This document shows, one piece after another, positions 26,004 to 34,738 of a stretch of DNA of 46,218 nucleotides (positions within the stretch are counted from its first letter, which is position 1; each line of letters opens with the position of its first letter). Origin of the DNA: Herbaspirillum sp. RV1423 (GTDB lineage Bacteria; Pseudomonadota; Gammaproteobacteria; Burkholderiales; Burkholderiaceae_D); assembly GCF_000577615.1 (NCBI RefSeq), contig NZ_CBXX010000056.1, positions 1 through 46,218 of the forward strand, written 5' to 3'. Made by a program: the position numbers and the translations under genes. The notes under the pieces were generated by a model. It had not been told where the DNA came from and ran no database searches. It was given only the letters and a program-made list of their open reading frames with translations.

Positions 26004-26372
26004 ATGTTTAACAAACGCATTTTATCCGCCCTCACTCTTGCACTGATCTCCTCAGCACTCTTCGTTCCCGGCTCGGCTTCGGCACACGCAACCTTGAAAT
26101 CGTCAACACCAGCCAATGGGGCTGTTCTGACTGATGCACCAAAAGTTTTTCATCTGGAATTTGGTCATGCAGCAAAGCTGACGAAGTTTAAATTGAATAA
26201 AGAATCGGAAGAGATTGCTGTCCCAGTTGATCCGGCGGCGGCGGCATCGACAACTTTCAATGTTTCCTTGCCCCCACTCACAGCCGGTAAATACCACGCA
26301 AAATGGTCCACGCTGGGCGATGACGGTCACGCGATGACAGGTTCTGCCTCGTTTACTGTATCTGGCAAATAA
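26004..26372 (+). CDS. copC: CopC periplasmic copper-binding protein
   Basis: A 122-aa protein with signal peptide ending GSASA, after which the mature protein starts HATLKSSTPANGA; this N-terminal His is a Cu(II) ligand in CopC. The other Cu(II) ligands are in the closing DDGHAMTGSASFTV. The Met-rich Cu(I) loop of Pseudomonas CopC is absent, so this is the Cu(II)-only type. It begins a two-gene unit with copD, one base apart. Confidence 0.93.
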   Translation: MFNKRILSALTLALISSALFVPGSASAHATLKSSTPANGAVLTDAPKVFHLEFGHAAKLTKFKLNKESEEIAVPVDPAAAASTTFNVSLPPLTAGKYHAKWSTLGDDGHAMTGSASFTVSGK

Positions 26373-26373
26373 C

Positions 26374-27300
26374 ATGCTAGGTCTCGCATCATTGTCGTTT
26401 TACTATGATCTCGATGTATGGCAGATTTCTGCCATCGTTACCAAGGCCTTCACTTACGGCGCCAGCTTCGCTGCCTCAGGTGGGGTTTTCTTTTTGGCCA
26501 TATTTTCAGGGAGGCTGACTGAGCAGGAAAATGCCTCGATAAAGAATTTCATTTCGGTAACTGGTGTTGTTGGGATTGTTTTGTCGCTTTTCCGGGTCTG
26601 CATCATGAGTGCCATGATGACGGGCGATGTGGGAGGTCTGCTAGATGGGCCCATGTTACGGATGGTTGTCGAATCCACCGAAGGCCCTGCAACGTTTTTA
26701 CATGTCGCCGGTCTTTTGACTATCGTTTTACTAGTGCGGCGTTCGCAGATGAGGGCCGGAACTCAGCTTATCGCTAGCTTTGGCGGTGTTGTTGCCGTTG
26801 CCTCCTTTGCGCTGGTCGGACATGCCGGAGAAGTCGCGATCGCCCCGCAAATTAAATGGCTACCGCAGCTTCTCGTGTCATTGCATTTGGTGACCGTCGC
26901 ATTTTGGATAGGGGCTTTGTGGCCGTTGCATCGTCTTACGTATGGCGACAGCTTGCCGAATATCGCTGCTGTTTCACATCGTTTTGGTCAGTACGCCGCT
27001 GCGGCGGTCGGTATTCTGCTGCTTTGTGGAATCTGGTTGCTATGGATTATCTTGGGTACGCCCAAGGCGCTCTGGTCGTCGGAATACGGCACTCTGTTTG
27101 TGATCAAGATGTTTTGGGTCGCTTTGCTACTTGGCTTGGCCGCATTGAATAAAACTCGCCTGACTCCTCGATTGATGGAGGGGGACTGGTCTGCAATTCG
27201 TACTCTGCGATTCTCGATTCGAAGTGAAATTGTGTTGGCGTTGCTCATTCTGGCCACCACGGCTATTCTGACGACAGCAGTTGGGCCCGACGCTTCGTAA
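26374..27300 (+). CDS. copD: CopD inner-membrane copper protein
   Basis: A 308-aa, eight-helix membrane protein of the CopD family, thought to move copper from CopC inward or to work with CopC in handling it. Visible features are the N-terminal helix with ASFAASGGVFFLAIFSGR, VGHAGEVAIAPQIKWLPQLL (His in a helix), LVSLHLVTVAFWIGALWPL and the C-terminal SEYGTLFVIKMFWVALLL. It starts one base after copC and ends the operon. The class is recognised by the paired histidines in helices. Confidence 0.9.
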   Translation: MLGLASLSFYYDLDVWQISAIVTKAFTYGASFAASGGVFFLAIFSGRLTEQENASIKNFISVTGVVGIVLSLFRVCIMSAMMTGDVGGLLDGPMLRMVVESTEGPATFLHVAGLLTIVLLVRRSQMRAGTQLIASFGGVVAVASFALVGHAGEVAIAPQIKWLPQLLVSLHLVTVAFWIGALWPLHRLTYGDSLPNIAAVSHRFGQYAAAAVGILLLCGIWLLWIILGTPKALWSSEYGTLFVIKMFWVALLLGLAALNKTRLTPRLMEGDWSAIRTLRFSIRSEIVLALLILATTAILTTAVGPDAS

Positions 27301-27317
27301 TGCGATAATCGAAACGA

Positions 27318-27348
27318 AGATGTCGATGTCATAGCGATATCGACATCT
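27318..27348. terminator. Candidate bidirectional terminator between copD and cusA
   Basis: AGATGTCGAT (27318-27327) and ATCGACATCT (27339-27348) form a perfect 10-base stem with an 11-base loop between two convergent operons. No strong T-run is present on either strand. Confidence 0.5.
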
Positions 27349-27461
27349 GAAACCATCATGAGCAGATGGTTGAGCTGACGGCCTCCCTTATAGCCGGAAC
27401 CAGCCGATAGCCATCGCAAGAACCTGTATGAAAGCTTCGGTGCTGAGAGAGTGCACAGATC

Positions 27462-30400
27462 TCATGATGATTCCAGTCGAAGCGCTACGGGTGTCGATGA
27501 AGTCTGACGGCGTCGCATTAGCAGATAGACAGCCGGCACAACAAACATGGAAAGAAGCGGCGCAGTAATCATTCCTCCGACCATAGGTGCAGCAATACGC
27601 TGCATTACCTCTGAGCCTGTTCCCGTACCAAGCATGATGGGTACCAGACCCGCTATGATCACGGCAACAGTCATTGCCTTGGGACGAACACGTAGAACCG
27701 CTCCTTCACGTATGGCGTCAAGCAAATCGGCTTCGGTGTTCTGATTGTTGTCCAGCCGTTCATGCCATGCTTGCTTCAAGTAAAGGAGCATGATGACGCC
27801 GAACTCGGCTGAAACGCCTGCTAGGGCAATGAAACCTACGCCTCCAGCCACGGAAAAATGGTAGCCGAGTACCCATAGCAGCCAGATACCCCCGGCAAGC
27901 GCAAAGGGTAATGTCCCCATAATCAAGGCCGCCTCATCGAAACGTTTGAAGGTCAAATACAGCAGCACAAATATGATGAATAGTGTCGCCGGCACGACGA
28001 TTTTGAGTTTTTGGGTAGCGCGTTCCAGATACTCGAACTGCCCGGACCAAGAGACGGCGTAGCCTGCAGGGAGTTGGACTTCTCGTGCCACGACCTGTTG
28101 CATGTCCCGTACCGTCGAGCTGAGGTCTCGGTCCCGTATGTCAACATAGACCCATCCGGATAGCCGCGCATTTTCACTTTTTAACATTGGTGGGCCATCA
28201 TCGATGCGAATAGATGCCACGTCGCCCAGCCTAATTTGTGCGCCACGCTCCGTGAGCACCGGTAACTGACGAAGTTTTTCGACCGAATCGCGCACCTCAC
28301 GCGGATAACGTACGTTGATTGGGAAACGCTGTAATCCTTCGACCGTTTCTCCGATATTGTCGCCGCCAATAGCCGCCGATACGACATTTTGGACATCCGC
28401 GATGTTCAAGCCGTAGCGGCCTGCCGCGTCTCGGTCAATGTTTACATCAATGTAGCGCCCACCATTGAGGCGTTCGGCCAAGGCGGAAGAAACACCAGAT
28501 ACCTTTTTGACGACACGTTCTATTTCCCCGGTAATGCGATCAATTTCTTGAAGGTTGACACCCGCTACCTTGATTCCTACCGGGCTCTTGATTCCTGTTG
28601 CGAGCATATCGATGCGATTGCGTATCGGCGGTACCCAGATATTAGACAATCCTGGCACTTTGACCACGCTATCTAGTTCCTGGACTAGCTTGTCCGGCGT
28701 CATGCCGATTCGCCATTGGTCGCGCGGTTTGAATTGGATCATCGTTTCAAACATTTCCAATGGCGCGGGGTCGGTTGCGCTCTCGGCACGTCCGGCTTTA
28801 CCAAAAACGCTTTGCACTTCAGGGACGGTCTTGATCAGACGGTCTGTTTGCTGAAGCAATTGTGAGACTTTCCCCGCGGACAGGCCTGGAAGTGCCGAAG
28901 GCATATAGAGCACATCACCTTCGTCCAACGGTGGCATGAATTCGCTGCCCAGCCTCGTCATCGGCCAGATGGTCAATACGGCGATGAATGCAGCTGCCAG
29001 TAAGGTTAGTTTTGGAAAACGCAATACGATATCGAGTAGCGGACGGTACAGGGTGATCAGGAAGCGGTTTAATGGATTTTTCTGTTCGTCGGGAATTCGA
29101 CCTCGGATCAGATAGCCCATCAAAATCGGGATGAGCGTTACCGCCAGAGCTGCGGCTGCTGCCATTGAATAGGTTTTGGTAAAAGCCAGCGGCGAGAATA
29201 GTCGGCCTTCCTGCGCTTCTAGGGTAAAGACAGGGATGAACGACAGGACAATGATGAGGAGAGAAAAGAACAACGCAGGGCCTACCTCGGCAGCCGCGTC
29301 CCCAATGACATGCCAGCGTTCGTTGCTTTTTAACTCTTGACCGGGATGCGTGTGATTCCAGGTTTCGATGTGCTTATGGGCGTTTTCAATCATCACGACG
29401 GCCGCATCGACCATTGCACCAACGGCAATCGCTATGCCACCTAGCGACATAATATTGGCATTGACTCCTTGGTAGTACATGATGATGAAGGCTATCAGGA
29501 TGCCGATCGGTAACGTAATGATGGCCACCAGCGCCGAGCGAAGATGAAACAAGAAGATCGCGCAAACAATAGCAACGACGATGAATTCCTCGATCAGCTT
29601 TTCCTGCAGATTGGTGACAGCTCGCTTGATAAGGTTTGATCGATCATAGGTCGGTACGATTTCCACGCCAGGTGGCAGACCGGATTTCAGCTTATCCAGT
29701 TTCGCTTTGACGGCGTTAATGGTATCTAAAGCATTCTTACCCGATCGCATGATGATGACGCCGCCAGCGACTTCTCCTTCCCCGTTGAGTTCGGCGATTC
29801 CGCGTCGCATTTCCGGTCCGATCTGAATGCGTGCTACGTCACCTAAACGTACTGCGACGCCCGCATCATTGGTCATCAGTGGAATTTTTCGGAAATCATC
29901 CAATGACTTCAGATAGCCGGAAGCGCGAACCATGTATTCTGCTTCGCCTAGTTCAAGGACTGCGCCCCCGGTTTCTTGGTTGGACTTTTGCACAGCATCA
30001 ATGATCCTGCCGTGGGGAATATTAAATGCGCGCATCTTGTCTGGATCGAGCACGATCTGATATTGGCGAACCATGCCGCCGATACTCGCTACTTCGGATA
30101 CGTTGGGAACGGACTTCAATTCGTACTTGAGAAACCAGTCCTGCAATGCACGTAGCTGCGACAAATCCATTGTTCCACTGCGGTCGACCAAGGCATATTC
30201 ATAGACCCAACCCACACCGGTCGCATCTGGGCCCAAAGCAGTCTTAGCCTGAGGGGGTAAGCGCGATTGAACTTGATTCAGATATTCCAGTACACGGGAA
30301 CGTGCCCAATAAGGATCGGTGCCATCCTCGAATAGCACATAGACGAAAGAGTCGCCAAAAAAAGAATAGCCACGGACAGTCTTAGCCCCAGGGACCGACA

Positions 30401-30620
30401 GCATTGTCGTGGTCAGTGGATAGGTCACCTGGTTTTCAACAATCTGAGGGGCTTGGCCCGGATAGCTGGTGCGAATGATCACTTGTACATCGGACAGATC
30501 AGGAATCGCGTCCAGTGGCGTGCGCGAGAGTGACCATATACCCCATGTTGTCATCATCAACGTGGCTAGCAGTACTAAAAAGCGATTCGCAATGGACCAG
30601 CGAATTAACTTGGCGATCAT
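27462..30620 (-). CDS. cusA: CusA-type heavy-metal RND efflux pump
   Basis: A complete 1052-aa RND pump (MIAKLIRWSIANRFLVLL onward). The first periplasmic block is SRTPLDAIPDLSDVQVII. TM4 has GAMVDAAVVMIENAHKH, the Cu(I)/Ag(I) type signature. The second half has the conserved FLLGY-equivalent GVIMLLYLKQAWHER and ends in RPKAMTVAVIIAGLVPIMLG. GGAGG stands seven bases before the ATG, which overlaps the cusB stop by four bases. The protein is clearly paralogous to the partial CusA at 1-2549, with many stretches identical, so the two systems arose by duplication or repeated gain. Confidence 0.96.
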   Translation of the reverse strand: MIAKLIRWSIANRFLVLLATLMMTTWGIWSLSRTPLDAIPDLSDVQVIIRTSYPGQAPQIVENQVTYPLTTTMLSVPGAKTVRGYSFFGDSFVYVLFEDGTDPYWARSRVLEYLNQVQSRLPPQAKTALGPDATGVGWVYEYALVDRSGTMDLSQLRALQDWFLKYELKSVPNVSEVASIGGMVRQYQIVLDPDKMRAFNIPHGRIIDAVQKSNQETGGAVLELGEAEYMVRASGYLKSLDDFRKIPLMTNDAGVAVRLGDVARIQIGPEMRRGIAELNGEGEVAGGVIIMRSGKNALDTINAVKAKLDKLKSGLPPGVEIVPTYDRSNLIKRAVTNLQEKLIEEFIVVAIVCAIFLFHLRSALVAIITLPIGILIAFIIMYYQGVNANIMSLGGIAIAVGAMVDAAVVMIENAHKHIETWNHTHPGQELKSNERWHVIGDAAAEVGPALFFSLLIIVLSFIPVFTLEAQEGRLFSPLAFTKTYSMAAAAALAVTLIPILMGYLIRGRIPDEQKNPLNRFLITLYRPLLDIVLRFPKLTLLAAAFIAVLTIWPMTRLGSEFMPPLDEGDVLYMPSALPGLSAGKVSQLLQQTDRLIKTVPEVQSVFGKAGRAESATDPAPLEMFETMIQFKPRDQWRIGMTPDKLVQELDSVVKVPGLSNIWVPPIRNRIDMLATGIKSPVGIKVAGVNLQEIDRITGEIERVVKKVSGVSSALAERLNGGRYIDVNIDRDAAGRYGLNIADVQNVVSAAIGGDNIGETVEGLQRFPINVRYPREVRDSVEKLRQLPVLTERGAQIRLGDVASIRIDDGPPMLKSENARLSGWVYVDIRDRDLSSTVRDMQQVVAREVQLPAGYAVSWSGQFEYLERATQKLKIVVPATLFIIFVLLYLTFKRFDEAALIMGTLPFALAGGIWLLWVLGYHFSVAGGVGFIALAGVSAEFGVIMLLYLKQAWHERLDNNQNTEADLLDAIREGAVLRVRPKAMTVAVIIAGLVPIMLGTGTGSEVMQRIAAPMVGGMITAPLLSMFVVPAVYLLMRRRQTSSTPVALRLESS

Positions 30621-32197
30621 CGTGTACCTCCGGCAGGCGCTTGGGGTATTGGTATTGATTTCTCGTTAGGCTTGCCTTGGTCTTTGGTCGTCGGAGACGT
30701 TGTTGCCGTTGCAATCCTGGCAATTTGGAATGCGTCGTCGTGGATGGGACGAATTTCGAACGCAACATTGTCACCGACCCTCAGATTTTTCGGCAAACCT
30801 CCGGCCGGCAACTTGAAGCTCATGGTCATGGCCCCCCATTGCAGCGAAGGGATCGGACCGTGCGAGATGGTGACTTCTTCTTTATCGATATTCTCGATTT
30901 TTCCTTGCCCACTGTGGACCGGTGTGATAGATGTCGACGGAGACGGTTGATCGTTGCCGCCCATGCGGGTAGTGGCACCGGTCAGGCTTGCTTCTGAATC
31001 GATCAAAAACTGACCCGATACGACGACTTTTTGTCCTGTGTCGAGTCCCTTGCGGATTTCGGTTTGACCGTTGCTTTCGGTACCAATCTCCACATCAACA
31101 GGCATGAATTTTCCATCACCTTGTGCCAGCATCACTAGATTACGTGTGCCCGTGGTGATGACTGCTTCGCTGGGTACCACCAAGACATCCTTACGGGCGA
31201 CCGTTGCGAAACTGACCGATGCAAACATGCCAGGCACGAGCTGATTATCGGGGTTGGCTAGTTCGATGCGAGCTTTGCGCGTGCGTGTGACGGAGTCTAC
31301 GTCTGGCAGTAAGGCATTGACCTTGCCTTTAAATACCGTGCCAGGGAGTGCCGGTGTATGTGCTTCTACCGTATTGCCTGGGCGTATTTGTGCAGAGATC
31401 GCCTCAGGGACATCGGCGTTGACCCAGATAGTGCTCAGCCCATTGATTTTGAACATTGCAGCGCCGGCCATGACGGTCATTCCTTCCCGAACAGTCAGTT
31501 CGGAAACGACACCACTGACGGGAGAGACGATCGTCGTGCGCGCCTGTACTTTTTCGGTGGACTCGATCAAGCGGATCTGATCGTCTGTCATACCGACTAA
31601 GCGCATACGTTGACGGGCGCCACTCAGCAGTTCTCCTAGCCCTGAGCTTTGCATGCGTTTTATTGACAGATACTCTTCTTGTGCGGCAACCCACTCAGGT
31701 ACATATATCTCAGCCAATGCCTGCCCTTTTCGGACGGGGTCGAGCGGGGCACGTACATATAGGCGCTCGACAAAACCATTGCTGCGGGCCTGAATCAAGG
31801 CGACAGCACGTTCATCGTAAGCGATGTTGCCCACAGCCCTTACTACAGAGGAAAAATTGCCGCGTGTGACTTCTGCTGTGCGTATCCCCAGGTTTTGTTG
31901 GACACGAGGACTGATATTGACTTTGCTGTCGTCGGCTGTCTCGCCCGCATACACCGGTACGAGTTGCATATCCATGAATGGTGACTTTCCAGGCTTATCG
32001 AATTTTTGGCTCGGTACCATGGGATCATGCCAATACAGAACCTTCTTACCTTCATTGCCCGCCACTGGCGCTATAGCCGATGTGTTCACGGGGGCTGCAG
32101 CCTTCTTACCTTGTTGCATGCCTAGCCAATAGAGACCATAGCCCGCTGCTGCAATACTAGCGACGACGACTGTCAAACTGAAAATGTTGTTCTTCAT
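30617..32197 (-). CDS. cusB: CusB-type periplasmic adaptor with fused C-terminal CusF domain
   Basis: A 526-aa membrane-fusion protein. An N-terminal anchor (VVVASIAAAGYGLYWLGMQQ) precedes a heavy-metal-binding block YWHDPMVPSQKFDKPGKSPF. The adaptor body (RSNGFVERLYVRAPLDPV, the lipoyl half) occupies about 70-410. A linker with Ser/Pro leads to a CusF-like domain in which SHGPIPSLQWGAMTM retains His, Trp and both Met. A further ~40-residue Pro/Lys-rich tail follows. It overlaps both cusC and cusA by four bases. Codon use and protein sequence diverge from the paralogue at 2546-4030 more than the CusA pair does. Confidence 0.94.
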   Translation of the reverse strand: MKNNIFSLTVVVASIAAAGYGLYWLGMQQGKKAAAPVNTSAIAPVAGNEGKKVLYWHDPMVPSQKFDKPGKSPFMDMQLVPVYAGETADDSKVNISPRVQQNLGIRTAEVTRGNFSSVVRAVGNIAYDERAVALIQARSNGFVERLYVRAPLDPVRKGQALAEIYVPEWVAAQEEYLSIKRMQSSGLGELLSGARQRMRLVGMTDDQIRLIESTEKVQARTTIVSPVSGVVSELTVREGMTVMAGAAMFKINGLSTIWVNADVPEAISAQIRPGNTVEAHTPALPGTVFKGKVNALLPDVDSVTRTRKARIELANPDNQLVPGMFASVSFATVARKDVLVVPSEAVITTGTRNLVMLAQGDGKFMPVDVEIGTESNGQTEIRKGLDTGQKVVVSGQFLIDSEASLTGATTRMGGNDQPSPSTSITPVHSGQGKIENIDKEEVTISHGPIPSLQWGAMTMSFKLPAGGLPKNLRVGDNVAFEIRPIHDDAFQIARIATATTSPTTKDQGKPNEKSIPIPQAPAGGTR

Positions 32198-33531
32198 TGC
32201 GTGTCCTTGTTAAATCCAGTCTGAGTCATGGCGCGATCGGTCGGAAAGATGAAATTGAGCTGAGCCCATAAACGATCGGTTTCTGCGGCAAGCTGGAGCG
32301 CCTGGAGGCGGACGTCGATATCGTTGCGGCGTGCTGCGAGAACGTCGGCTAAGCTTGCCTTGCCGCCGCGGTAGGCCACGATGAGAGCCAGTGCACGCTG
32401 ATTGGCTAGAGGTATCAACTCGCGCTCGTAGCGCGTATAGCGCTCACGATTGTTCTGCCATTCATTGATCACGGTCTGTGTTTGCGCTACTAGCGTTCGC
32501 AGCATGTCGTCGCGCTCGGCCTTAGCTTGTTCGACCATGGCGAGTTTGGAAGAGAGCTCACGGTTTTGGCGATTTTTTCGATCCAGTTGCAACGGAATGG
32601 AAACGCCGAAGGAGACCATGTTGGAATAAGCTGAGCCACGTTGCTGGTAGGCGACTTCAACGCTCCAGTCTGCATTCTCATTGGCCTTGGCTAGCTTGGC
32701 GTCGGCTTCAGCCATTTCGACCTGTTTTGTGAGAATGACCATTTGAGGATGACGCATTAGTGTGCTGTCGATGCCGTCGGTATCGAATCGGATGGTATCC
32801 GTCGCCGGTTTGCTGGCCAATGTCATGTCCGAGGCAGTGCCGATCCAGCGTGCTAAGACGGTATTGGCGTTGCGAACACGACGTTGCGCTTCGCTGGCGC
32901 GATCTTCAAAGGTTGCTTGGGCACTGCGGGCTGCCAACACATCTGCTTGATTGCCGCGCCCGCTACGGTAAGCGCCTTCAGCCGATTGAATTTCAAATTT
33001 GGCTTGCTCGCCTTGTTCGGCGACAACAGCTACCATCGCGTCGGCGTAGTAGCGCTCCAGCCATGCCAAGGCCGTATCACGTTCGATTGTCGCTGCAATC
33101 TCATTTTTTTCCGCAAGTGCTTTCTGAGCATCGAGTTCAAAGCGATCAGAACGCAGGCGACGCTTGTCGGAGCGGGTGATTTCCTGCATGACGCCGATAC
33201 GGCGCATGGTCATGAAATCGCTAGTAAGGCTATAACGGTCACTGCCATTGATTGGCAGATTGTCGACACCAACCTTCAAAACAGGGTCGGGTAACTGACC
33301 AGCAGCGACGGCCATGTCACGCGACGCTGAGGCGGAATAATCTCGTGCGACTAGCTGACGCGAACGTATGACGGCGCGACGTTGTGCTTCGGCCATCGTC
33401 AACGGTGTATCGACGGCGTAGGCATCGGATGCAATCGAAAAAGCTGCCGCCAAAGCGGCGAGAATGACCCTCAGAAAATACTGAGGAATCTTGTTGCGCG
33501 CTGTACGACACGCAAGAAATGGGGATAGCAT
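32194..33531 (-). CDS. cusC: CusC/CzcC-type outer-membrane efflux channel
   Basis: A 445-aa outer-membrane factor. The start MLSPFLACRTARNKIPQYFL has GGAGG at close spacing; the longer frame from 33579 would include that ribosome site and was refused. A signal sequence (VILAALAAAFSIASDAYA) precedes the mature TPLTMAEAQRRAVI. Two coiled-coil OEP repeats are visible, ending in a DVLAARRNDIDVRLQALQLA segment. It pairs with cusB and cusA downstream through 4-base overlaps. Confidence 0.9.
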   Translation of the reverse strand: MLSPFLACRTARNKIPQYFLRVILAALAAAFSIASDAYAVDTPLTMAEAQRRAVIRSRQLVARDYSASASRDMAVAAGQLPDPVLKVGVDNLPINGSDRYSLTSDFMTMRRIGVMQEITRSDKRRLRSDRFELDAQKALAEKNEIAATIERDTALAWLERYYADAMVAVVAEQGEQAKFEIQSAEGAYRSGRGNQADVLAARSAQATFEDRASEAQRRVRNANTVLARWIGTASDMTLASKPATDTIRFDTDGIDSTLMRHPQMVILTKQVEMAEADAKLAKANENADWSVEVAYQQRGSAYSNMVSFGVSIPLQLDRKNRQNRELSSKLAMVEQAKAERDDMLRTLVAQTQTVINEWQNNRERYTRYERELIPLANQRALALIVAYRGGKASLADVLAARRNDIDVRLQALQLAAETDRLWAQLNFIFPTDRAMTQTGFNKDTQ

Positions 33532-33606
33532 GAAACCTCCAGATAGCAAGCGACTGCACCGGATGTACGCAAGGTACATCGGCGACGGACTAAGCGATCT
33601 GGAGTG

Positions 33607-34005
33607 TTAAATACGGAAACAGCAGTTGCGAATGGCGAGCGGTGGAGAGGTAGAGCGGGTAAGCAGTATGTCAGCCGGGTGGGATGTGATGGGGGCAGCG
33701 TCAAAAATCAGAGCTTGAAATACCACCGTCAATATTGACGCCACAAAAGGTGCGACATGAGGGGCAGGAGGTTTATCTAACGACTGGTTGCCGACCTGTT
33801 CATGCTCGTGGCACAGATTAGGCTGTGATGTATCCATGCCTTCGCATGAGGACATGGATACATCGCCATCCATCATCATGACTTCTTGATCCTGTGGGCT
33901 TGTATGGCCAGGACAGGCGTATCCCGCCACAGCGAGCTGCATAAACAGCACGCTACACAGCACGATAAGTGCTGCGATAAGGCGAGACGGACGCGAAAGG
34001 ATCAT
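33607..34005 (-). CDS. Small exported Met/Cys/His protein heading second cus operon
   Basis: A 132-aa protein with a signal segment (LIAALIVLCSVLFMQLAVAG), followed by YACPGH, EVMMMDGDVSMSSCEGMD and NLCHEHEQ, all potential copper ligands. A second hydrophobic stretch (APFVASILTVVFQALIF) may anchor it. It ends SPPLAIRNCCFRI with a pair of Cys. It occupies the same place as the CzcI-like gene of the first cus operon but lacks the RPP tail. It lies 75 bases before cusC and downstream of a CueR-type promoter. The role is inferred as periplasmic copper binding. Confidence 0.7.
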   Translation of the reverse strand: MILSRPSRLIAALIVLCSVLFMQLAVAGYACPGHTSPQDQEVMMMDGDVSMSSCEGMDTSQPNLCHEHEQVGNQSLDKPPAPHVAPFVASILTVVFQALIFDAAPITSHPADILLTRSTSPPLAIRNCCFRI

Positions 34006-34076
34006 GAGTTATTCAAATTTTTAGTGCATTGATGGTACGTAGCATCTCTTGTTCTTGTCAAGCCTGCTTATGCTGC

Positions 34077-34107
34077 ACTATCAAGCTTGCCCCCGGGTGA
34101 AGGTCAA
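34077..34107 (-). promoter_or_regulatory. CueR-type (MerR family) copper promoter of second cus operon
   Basis: On the minus strand TTGACC (34107 to 34102), a 19-base spacer and GATAGT (34082 to 34077) give MerR-type geometry. The spacer has an imperfect dyad: ACCTTCACC against GGGCAAGCT. A second candidate, TTGACA with 18-base spacing to TACCAT, stands downstream, closer to the 34005 gene. Confidence 0.7.
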
Positions 34108-34169
34108 CAAGAATCGCAGTTGATTGATTCTGATCACTCTTGCTGTGCTAGCGTACCTTCAATGGCGCT

Positions 34170-34496
34170 TTAAGCGCCGGAATACAGATTTGTATTGCCG
34201 TTATCATTGGCGCGGGCGGTATCGACTTGAACTTCGCCGCGGACTTTATGACTTGGGGCGATGCGCACGATGGGATAGTCGTTGCCGTTGGTGATCAAAC
34301 CTTGTGCTTGTGCTTGCTTCAGTTCGTTGATGACCTCTGCGCGTGTTTTGGAGGCGACGAAAGGCACAACCGGGTAGTTGTTGCGTACCGACGCATTGGC
34401 TTGATCGCGTGCTGCGATAGCCGTCGATGTTTGAGCAAAGACGGAGCCAGAAACGATTGTCAGGGCAGCGATGGCGAGGATGTATTTTGCGTTCAT
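34170..34496 (-). CDS. DUF4148-like small periplasmic protein
   Basis: A 108-aa exported protein. The start MNAKYILAIAALTIVSGSVFA is a signal peptide with GGAGAA upstream. The conserved part KTRAEVINELKQAQAQGLIT (about 51-70) is typical of DUF4148, a burkholderial family of unknown function often near metal regulators. It is divergent from copRS with a CopR-type box between the two genes. A GC-rich hairpin (34164-34178) covers its stop codon. Confidence 0.8.
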   Translation of the reverse strand: MNAKYILAIAALTIVSGSVFAQTSTAIAARDQANASVRNNYPVVPFVASKTRAEVINELKQAQAQGLITNGNDYPIVRIAPSHKVRGEVQVDTARANDNGNTNLYSGA

Positions 34497-34661
34497 GTTA
34501 ATTCTCCAAGAGAGGGACAAGTGTCCGTGGGTGATTCATCAGAAAGATGGCTGTTGTCTTATCGAGGCAACAGGGCGATACGCTATGTTCGCCATCGAGC
34601 GATGTGACGTATCGATGAGATGCATTGTAGGAAGCACCAGTACACGAGAAGATTGCGTCAG

Positions 34662-34679
34662 GATTACAAATTTGTAATC
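34662..34679. promoter_or_regulatory. CopR-type box between DUF4148-like gene and copRS
   Basis: GATTACAAATTTGTAATC is a perfect 18-base palindrome, and its 16-base core is identical to the centre of the 40-bp palindrome at 21127-21166. It lies 59 bases before copR, and a TACAAT -10 for the divergent gene stands at 34624-34629. It supports autoregulation and divergent control. Confidence 0.8.
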
Positions 34680-34738
34680 ACTTCCTTGCACTATCTGGAG
34701 GAAGATGACGACTATGTCGCCTTATGGGGAAAAATAAA

